Shown here: positions 5,485 to 10,553 of the stretch, piece after piece
How the letters are laid out: each line of letters starts with the position of its first letter
Position numbering within the stretch: the stretch's first letter is position 1
From: an uncultured Treponema sp.
GTDB taxonomy: Bacteria; Spirochaetota; Spirochaetia; Treponematales; Treponemataceae
Assembly (NCBI GenBank): GCA_905372265.1
Contig: CAJPOL010000063.1
Location: forward strand, 1 to 10,553
Reading direction: 5' to 3'
Length of the DNA: 10,553 bases
Position numbers and translations under genes: made by a program
The notes under the pieces: model-generated
Databases searched by the model: none
What the model was told of the DNA's origin: nothing
Seen by the model: the letters and a program-made list of their open reading frames with translations, nothing else

Positions 5485-7246
5485 ACACTCAAACGCAGAT
5501 AAGAACGGGATGCATACGGCCGGTATGGACGGACATAAGAAGCGGATATTTATGCTCGGCGCAGGATTTATGCAGGGGGTGGCGATACGGGCTGCCCATG
5601 CGCTCGGCTGTACGGTAGTTGCTGCCGATGGAAATCCGTCAGCGGCATGTGCGGCGGAGGCTGACGAGTTCGTTTGTATCGACTTAAAAGATACGGCGCG
5701 GCTTGTCGAGTATGCAAAACAGCTGCAGCAGAATGGAGGACTCGATGCAGTGTTTACTGCCGCGACGGATTTTTCCGCAGCGGTTGCAGCGGTTGCAGCG
5801 GCCTGCGGTCTCCGCGGACACCGGCCGGAAGCTGCTTTGAACGCAACGGACAAAGTGCGTATGCGGAAGCAGTTCCAAAAGCACGGCATCCCCTCCCCTG
5901 CTTTTACCGAGCTCACCGCGGCAAACCTTTCCGCTGCGCTGCACAATCCTACAGCGCTTACCGGTATGCTCGGCGGCCTTGCAGAATGCTTTCCGTTAGT
6001 GATAAAACCTGTCGATAACATGGGTGCGCGAGGCTGTTCACTTGTAAACAGTCTTGCGGATTTACAGGAAGCGGCAGAAACGGCTCTGCATTATTCACGG
6101 AGCGGGCGCATCATTGTAGAGGAGTATATTAAAGGAAAAGAATTTTCGATAGAAGGTCTCGTTTTCGGCGGAAAGCTCTTTGTAACGGCTCTTGCCGACC
6201 GCCATATCTTTTTTCCGCCGTATTTTATCGAAATGGGACATACCATCCCCTCCGATTGTTCACAAGAGATTGCCGATGAGGTAATCACGGTATTTGAACA
6301 GGGAGTGCAAGCGCTCGGTTTAACGGACGGGGCGGTAAAAGGAGATATGCTGGTACGGGAGGGCAAAGCCTTTGTAGGCGAGATAGCAGCCCGTCTTTCA
6401 GGCGGTTATATGTCCGGTTGGACGGTACCATACAGCTCCGGCTTGGATATTACGGCGGCGGCACTAACGCTTGCACTCGGCGGTTCGCCCCGTCTTGCCC
6501 TGTGCGGGAAAGACGGGTTTACGGCGCCGCTCAAACAGTATTGTCCATTTGTATCAGCAGAGCGGGCGTGGATATCGATCCCCGGAAAAATAGCAGCCGT
6601 CAGCGGCTTGGAAGCCGCACGCGCGGCGCCTCATATTAAAGCGGTGTTTCCCCGTGCGGAAGCAGGCGATACGGTAGTATTTCCGCAAAACAATGTCGAA
6701 AAATGCGGAAATGTACTGAGCGCCGCGCCTGACCGCCGTGAAGCGGTTCAGGCAAGCGAGGCTGCCTGCCGCATGATTATCTTGAGACTGCACCCTCATA
6801 CGGCGGAAACCGAAGCATTTTTATCCGGCTTGCGTTCCTCCGCCGAACAGCAGACATATCCGCCGAACTTTCTACAATTTACAGAGCCGCCCGCAGGAGC
6901 TGCGGGTCAGGCGGTCTTTTTTAGCCGGCTGCTTGAGGATGCCGTTTACGAAAAAAAAGAGGGCTTTTTGCTGCCCGATTTTTTGGCAGCCGCGCTTGAT
7001 TCCGCCCGCGATCTACAGGGACGGACACTCAGAGAGCTGCTTACGCAAGCGCTTGAAGCTGAACCGGGTATTGCCTCCATACTATGCTCATCCGGTCAGC
7101 AGGATGTAGGAACAGATCGGCTTGCGGAACACGATAGAGCCGCAGCAGCCCAGTCGGATAGACTGCGGAAAAACAGGTACTGGACAGCGCTGATCCGCGG
7201 CGGCTTGCAAGGTTTACTGTACCGGTATGATTGCGAACAGGCGTAG
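5477..7246 (+). CDS. ATP-grasp ligase with C-terminal extension
   Basis: The 589-residue protein opens with a Rossmann-like pre-ATP-grasp domain (IFMLGAGFMQGVAIRAA, then VVAADGNP). The ATP-grasp core follows: VIKPVDNMGARG with K177, VEEYIKGKEFSIEG with E215/E216, GDMLV with D290, and GEIAARLSGGY with E302 and R306. The usual ExN asparagine is Ala304, as in some related ligases. The family makes amide or acyl bonds through an acyl phosphate, so it may attach an amino or acyl group to the sugar made by its neighbours; that is inference. The last ~140 residues (about 450-589) match nothing I recognise. ATG 5477 is preferred over ATG 5399, because GGGG at 5465-5468 precedes it at good spacing, the homology begins just after it, and the longer form would overlap the fusion gene by 86 bp. 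It overlaps the preceding gene by 8 bp and the amidase gene by 20 bp. Confidence 0.8.
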   Translation: MNKHSNADKNGMHTAGMDGHKKRIFMLGAGFMQGVAIRAAHALGCTVVAADGNPSAACAAEADEFVCIDLKDTARLVEYAKQLQQNGGLDAVFTAATDFSAAVAAVAAACGLRGHRPEAALNATDKVRMRKQFQKHGIPSPAFTELTAANLSAALHNPTALTGMLGGLAECFPLVIKPVDNMGARGCSLVNSLADLQEAAETALHYSRSGRIIVEEYIKGKEFSIEGLVFGGKLFVTALADRHIFFPPYFIEMGHTIPSDCSQEIADEVITVFEQGVQALGLTDGAVKGDMLVREGKAFVGEIAARLSGGYMSGWTVPYSSGLDITAAALTLALGGSPRLALCGKDGFTAPLKQYCPFVSAERAWISIPGKIAAVSGLEAARAAPHIKAVFPRAEAGDTVVFPQNNVEKCGNVLSAAPDRREAVQASEAACRMIILRLHPHTAETEAFLSGLRSSAEQQTYPPNFLQFTEPPAGAAGQAVFFSRLLEDAVYEKKEGFLLPDFLAAALDSARDLQGRTLRELLTQALEAEPGIASILCSSGQQDVGTDRLAEHDRAAAAQSDRLRKNRYWTALIRGGLQGLLYRYDCEQA

Positions 7247-8306
7247 CGTCCGATTCACTTTTATTGCATTATTCATTTTTTCTCTTTTTTTTACTGCTTT
7301 CGCTGAGGAGCGGATGATCTCCGCCGTCGATGCGGCTCAAAAATTACAGGCAACCCTTTCATGGGATCCGCTGTCGCAGGAAATCACCTTTACCCATGCC
7401 GAGCATACGGTGCAATGCGCTGTCGGTCAATCCTTGGTTTTTTTTGATTACCGCGAAACGGTAATTGCCGATGCGCCTGCCGTTGACAAAACCGGACAGC
7501 CGGCGCTGCCGTATTCTTTATTCAACCGTATCGAACAGTTTTTCAGAAAGTTTTCTGTTTCAACCTCGTCCCCGGTACCGCCTCCGGCCGCTGCACCGGC
7601 GCCGGCTTCACCAGCTTCTTTCTGCATCGGCGCTATTTTAATCGATCCCGGACACGGCGGAAAGGATGGCGGAGCGACAGGTTCATATACTGAGGATGGA
7701 AAAACAGTCCGTGTCTACGAAAAGAATATTGCCTTAGCCGTCTCGCTCGCACTCTACAAAAAATTACGGCATACCTATCCCGATAAGAAAATACTTCTTA
7801 CCCGTTCGGACGATACGTACCCGACGCTGGAAGAGCGGGTGGAGATGGCCAACGGCGTTCCGTTACAAAAGAATGAAGCGATTTTATATATCTCGATACA
7901 TGCAAACGCTTCGCTGTCAAACCGCGCCTCCGGTTTTGAAGTCTGGTATCTGCCTCCCGAGTACCGGCGCAATTTAATTGATAAACATGCCGCGCCAAAA
8001 GAAATTCAGCCTATTTTGAATATAATGCTTGAGGAGGAGTTTACAACTGAAAGTATTTTGATGGCAAAAAGTATTCTGGACGGGCTTGACGCGAAAATCG
8101 GGAAGGAAAGCAGAAACCGCGGCCTTAAAGAGCGGGAATATTTCGTTGTACGCAATGCAAAGATGCCGAGTATACTGATAGAATTGGGCTTTGTGAGCAA
8201 TCCGGAAGAAGCGAAGCGGCTCAATACCCCTGCCTACTTGCAAAAATGTGCGGAGGGGATATATAATGGACTGCTTTCATTCATTACCCAATTTGAAAGC
8301 TTATAA
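7227..8306 (+). CDS. Exported N-acetylmuramoyl-L-alanine amidase (Amidase_3)
   Basis: This 359-residue zinc amidase should cleave the bond between N-acetylmuramic acid and L-alanine in peptidoglycan, in the periplasm. Residues 1-26 form a signal peptide with a basic start, a hydrophobic FTFIALFIFSLFF core and likely cleavage after FAFA-type TAFA. Residues about 30-110 look like a copper-amine-oxidase-N-like stalk domain. A proline/alanine linker spans about 114-131. The Amidase_3 domain then covers about 135-357. Zinc ligands are H143 in DPGHGG, E165 in YEKN and H225 in SIHANA; the catalytic glutamate is E319 in LIELGF. All are intact. The start overlaps the ATP-grasp gene by 20 bp with no good ribosome binding site, but it is fixed by the signal peptide. 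The extended segment around 245-275 may include the regulatory helix that covers the active site in AmiB/AmiC-type enzymes. Its presence in the glycan transcript may only reflect shared transcription. Confidence 0.93.
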   Translation: MIANRRSVRFTFIALFIFSLFFTAFAEERMISAVDAAQKLQATLSWDPLSQEITFTHAEHTVQCAVGQSLVFFDYRETVIADAPAVDKTGQPALPYSLFNRIEQFFRKFSVSTSSPVPPPAAAPAPASPASFCIGAILIDPGHGGKDGGATGSYTEDGKTVRVYEKNIALAVSLALYKKLRHTYPDKKILLTRSDDTYPTLEERVEMANGVPLQKNEAILYISIHANASLSNRASGFEVWYLPPEYRRNLIDKHAAPKEIQPILNIMLEEEFTTESILMAKSILDGLDAKIGKESRNRGLKEREYFVVRNAKMPSILIELGFVSNPEEAKRLNTPAYLQKCAEGIYNGLLSFITQFESL

Positions 8307-8329
8307 TTTTGCTTTTTTATGGATAAAAG

Positions 8330-8785
8330 ATGAGTTTATTTACAAAACAGCGGCTGATATGCCTGCTCTTACTCGGCTGCATTGCAGGCGCTGTGTTTTT
8401 ATCATACGCGGCAGGTCAAAAGTACCGCCGGCTTCTTTTTTATTTTCAGCGGACGGACGGTCAAACGATAGGAACCGAAGAGCGGTATGTACCGCATTCA
8501 GCTGCCCGTCATCCGGCTGTTACGGTTGTTGAAGAACTGCTGCTCGGCCCGTTCCGGCATGAGTTCTTGCATTTAACCGATCCCGATATACCGGTTAACC
8601 GCTGTTTTGTCAGAAAAGATGCCGTATATATCGACTTACCTGCGCAGGTACTATTGCCCCGCGTAAAGACATCCGATTTTCATACGGCATACCGGCTCTT
8701 AAAAAAAAATATCGTTACCAACTGTAAAGATATCCGCACCGTTTATTTGTACATTGACGGAGTTCCGGCATATAAAAAAGATTGA
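8330..8785 (+). CDS. GerMN-domain protein, membrane-anchored
   Basis: The 151-residue protein has a basic N terminus, a hydrophobic stretch at about residues 9-27 and then a GerMN domain at about 34-148. The domain shows LLFYFQRTDG, VVEELLLGPF, and DAVYIDLPAQVL. GerMN was named from spore germination proteins but is common in non-sporulating bacteria, often near cell-wall amidases, as here. The hydrophobic stretch contains LLLGC with Cys17, which resembles a relaxed spirochetal lipobox. It continues hydrophobic past the cysteine, so a signal anchor is more likely than a lipoprotein. It begins 23 bp after the amidase, with GGA at 8321-8323 as ribosome binding site, and probably shares that transcript. 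Its stop codon lies inside the -35 box of the next promoter. Biochemical role unknown; a role in envelope or peptidoglycan remodelling is inference from context. Confidence 0.8.
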   Translation: MSLFTKQRLICLLLLGCIAGAVFLSYAAGQKYRRLLFYFQRTDGQTIGTEERYVPHSAARHPAVTVVEELLLGPFRHEFLHLTDPDIPVNRCFVRKDAVYIDLPAQVLLPRVKTSDFHTAYRLLKKNIVTNCKDIRTVYLYIDGVPAYKKD

Positions 8786-8810
8786 CAACATAAAAAATCA
8801 CTCGTATAAT
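8782..8810 (+). promoter_or_regulatory. Perfect consensus sigma-70 promoter for the GGDEF gene
   Basis: TTGACA (8782-8787) and TATAAT (8805-8810) are exact consensus hexamers with the optimal 17-base spacer. The -35 hexamer contains the TGA stop of the GerMN gene (8783-8785). Transcription is predicted to start about 6-8 bases after the -10 box, near A8818, directly before ATG 8819, which implies a leaderless message. Confidence 0.88.
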
Positions 8811-8818
8811 TTTGTCTA

Positions 8819-10369
8819 ATGAATACTATCAATATGACAGATGTTCTCAATTTTTTTCGTATTCTTAACGCCGTAACCGCTTTTATCATAACGGTATGTT
8901 CATTGAAAAAAAGCAATGAAAACCCTGTTTTTAAGCCCATTGCGTACTTAACCGCCACACTCGGTTTTTGGAATCTGATACGCTTCTTTCTGCTGCAGAC
9001 AAAAGAACTTTCGTTGAGCTTTGTTATGATGCGTTCCATCTATACGTGTATCGCATTTTCGGCGCTGTTTTTGTTTTACTATGCGCAAGCCTACTGTATA
9101 CCAAATTTCCCGGTTCTGTACCGCAGATTGATGGCGATTATTCCTATCATAACCTGCATACTCAGTATTACGGCAAACCGGCATTCTTTTTTTATCAATT
9201 TAAATCCTGATCTGGAGTTTTTCAGCATTGAGCTTAAACCGTTTATGCGCGGTCCGTGGTTTTATGTACATGCCTTATACAGCTATGCGCTCATCTTCCT
9301 TTCGTGTACTTTGTTTTTTATCAAACTGTTTTCGCCGAGAATAAAGAACCGCAAAGCGGTCATGGCCATAACAGCAGCTCTCTCTCTTTTTGCAGGGATG
9401 AACATCATCGGTACCTTTGTCGCGCAAACGGAGCTGGTTCTGCTGATTTCGCTCGTCACTCACTTTTTCAACATTAATACGCTCTATTTTTTAACCTCTT
9501 GGGATATGGATCAAAAAGGAATCTATCACGGTAAAAAGGATTTCTTTCAAGATTTTAATCAGCCGGTGCTTATTTTTAATGCAAAAAATGAATTACTTGA
9601 AGCAAATGCAAATGCCGTCCAGTTTTTTACCGCATTGACCATACCGATTAAACAATACACATTGTACGGCGATATTTTTTGCGATCGCTTTTTTGTTCCT
9701 ATTCAATCCCGGGAACAAACTGCTGCCGCGTTGTACTTTCAGCACAGAACCACCGGAAAAGTGTTCCTTTGTTATCAAAAGACAGTATTAAATCCTCAGA
9801 ACAATAAAAGCATCGGAACAACGGTTATTATGTATGATGCAGCCATGCTGGGCGACCTGATACAAAAGATTGAACACAATGCATTTACCGATGCGCTTTG
9901 CGGGTGTCTGAACCGCAGCTGCTTTGAATTGCGGAAAGAGATGATCATACAGAATGCCGCAAAACCGTGTCTTTTGCTTGTCGCGGATATAGATGATCTA
10001 AAAAAAGTAAACGATACGTTCGGACACAATGCGGGAGACGAGTATATTCAAACCTGTGCCGAAATACTAAAAAAAGCAATAAACACGGCAAATACACTGT
10101 TCCGCATCGGCGGAGACGAATTTGTTGCCTTTATACCGCATTGTACCGAAGCAGATACGGTAACAATCGTAAAAAAGATAGAAACCTTATGCACACAGCA
10201 AAGAATGGAGTGGCCGGTTTCCGTTTCCGTAGGCTTTTCGATTATAGAAAACGATCATGCCGACTTTACCCTGCATTTTACGCAGGCAGACAGCAACATG
10301 TATGCGCATAAACAAAAACATAAACAGCTTGCCGGTTCTAAGGAAGAGGCCGAGAAACTTAATGCATAA
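8819..10369 (+). CDS. Membrane diguanylate cyclase: 7TM sensor, PAS-like, GGDEF
   Basis: The 516-residue protein should make cyclic di-GMP from two GTP at the inner membrane. Residues about 8-225 contain roughly seven hydrophobic segments and the GPWFYVHALYSY motif typical of the 7TM region found in histidine kinases. Residues about 240-340 resemble a PAS sensor (FNQPVLIFNAKNELLEANANA). The GGDEF domain covers about 355-505, with FTDALCGCLNR, metal-binding D390 in ADIDDLKKVND, and an intact GGDEF at 431-435. The product-inhibition I-site RxxD expected five residues before GGDEF reads NTAN, so that form of feedback is probably absent. No EAL or HD-GYP domain is present. The gene has its own strong promoter, and the start codon lies at the predicted transcription start, so translation is probably leaderless. 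The next in-frame ATG, 8834, also lacks a ribosome binding site. The signal sensed is unknown. Confidence 0.9.
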   Translation: MNTINMTDVLNFFRILNAVTAFIITVCSLKKSNENPVFKPIAYLTATLGFWNLIRFFLLQTKELSLSFVMMRSIYTCIAFSALFLFYYAQAYCIPNFPVLYRRLMAIIPIITCILSITANRHSFFINLNPDLEFFSIELKPFMRGPWFYVHALYSYALIFLSCTLFFIKLFSPRIKNRKAVMAITAALSLFAGMNIIGTFVAQTELVLLISLVTHFFNINTLYFLTSWDMDQKGIYHGKKDFFQDFNQPVLIFNAKNELLEANANAVQFFTALTIPIKQYTLYGDIFCDRFFVPIQSREQTAAALYFQHRTTGKVFLCYQKTVLNPQNNKSIGTTVIMYDAAMLGDLIQKIEHNAFTDALCGCLNRSCFELRKEMIIQNAAKPCLLLVADIDDLKKVNDTFGHNAGDEYIQTCAEILKKAINTANTLFRIGGDEFVAFIPHCTEADTVTIVKKIETLCTQQRMEWPVSVSVGFSIIENDHADFTLHFTQADSNMYAHKQKHKQLAGSKEEAEKLNA

Positions 10370-10393
10370 ATACAGGATGGAAAAAAATTTTTC

Positions 10394-10422
10394 TTGCAGA
10401 TTTTTCTTTTCCGTGGTACAAT
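10394..10422 (+). promoter_or_regulatory. Possible extended -10 promoter after the GGDEF gene
   Basis: TTGCAG (10394-10399) and TACAAT (10417-10422) are 17 bases apart, and TGG directly before TACAAT fits an extended -10. It would start a transcript near 10429 across gene-poor, AT-rich sequence. Such sequence produces promoter-like matches by chance, so this is weak. Confidence 0.22.
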
Positions 10423-10518
10423 TAATCGTATTGAATTTACTGTTAAACAGATGTTCCAACCGTATGTGTGATAAATTCATATAAGAGATCATTATTTTTA
10501 TGGGAAAAGGAAAAATGC

Positions 10519-10546
10519 TTGACAAGATGGAGAAAAACGGTATAAT
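10519..10546 (+). promoter_or_regulatory. Strong sigma-70 promoter pointing out of the window
   Basis: TTGACA (10519-10524) and TATAAT (10541-10546) are exact consensus hexamers with a 16-base spacer. The -10 is followed by a C run to the window end. The gene it drives lies beyond 10553. A stable RNA gene such as a tRNA would fit so strong a promoter, but this cannot be seen here. Confidence 0.75.
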
Positions 10547-10553
10547 ACCCCCC

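Noticed and set aside
5470..6021. 183-residue antisense frame opposite the ATP-grasp gene
   Set aside because: Ala/Ser-rich low-complexity product opposite conserved ATP-grasp motifs; a shadow frame.
10377..10412. Terminator after the cyclase gene (GGAAAAAAA paired with TTTTCTTTTCC)
   Set aside because: The stem is almost all A-T with mismatches and a 13-base loop; too weak to call.
10500..10553. Partial open frame starting at ATG 10500 and open to the window end
   Set aside because: It reads across an exact TTGACA/TATAAT promoter and has no well-spaced ribosome binding site, so the promoter reading is preferred.

Overview
The window looks like a chromosomal segment of a host-associated treponeme (Spirochaetota, probably an oral Treponema). 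The main evidence is a spiro-SPASM-type protein, a family I know only from spirochetes. It is followed by a sugar-tailoring cluster, a periplasmic N-acetylmuramoyl-L-alanine amidase, a GerMN-domain protein and a 7TM-PAS-GGDEF cyclase. Base composition is near 50% GC in the genes and more AT-rich between them. Species cannot be fixed from the sequence alone.

Layout: bases 1-351 hold no convincing gene. They contain a perfect 14-bp inverted repeat at the left edge, three degenerate copies of a 9-nt-periodic repeat element in alternating orientation, a G/C hairpin and a weak candidate promoter. From 352 to 8785 six genes run on the + strand and look like one transcription unit. The first five overlap by 26, 4, 8 and 20 bp. 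They encode a spiro-SPASM protein, a GT-A family-2-like glycosyltransferase, an 868-residue fusion (cytidylyltransferase, PseG-like domain, zinc ribbon, SAM methyltransferase), an ATP-grasp ligase and an exported Amidase_3. After 23 bp comes the membrane-anchored GerMN-domain protein. A perfect consensus sigma-70 promoter overlaps that gene's stop codon and starts a separate unit: a membrane diguanylate cyclase whose mRNA should be leaderless. The last 184 bases hold no clear gene and end in a strong promoter that points out of the window.

How the genes may work together (inference): the first four have the parts to activate a nonulosonic-acid-like sugar with CTP, hydrolyse or transfer a nucleotide-sugar intermediate, methylate it and join an acyl or amino-acid group to it. 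Such a pathway would make a decorated surface or flagellar glycan. To my knowledge, oral treponeme flagellins carry an unusual nonulosonic-acid-type glycan, which makes this a reasonable but unproven role. The amidase and GerMN genes concern the cell wall and may share only the transcript. The most unusual elements are the spiro-SPASM protein, which appears to be a double pseudoenzyme (degenerate nucleotidyltransferase, radical-SAM core without its three cysteines, intact SPASM cysteines), the four-module fusion, and the leaderless cyclase gene.
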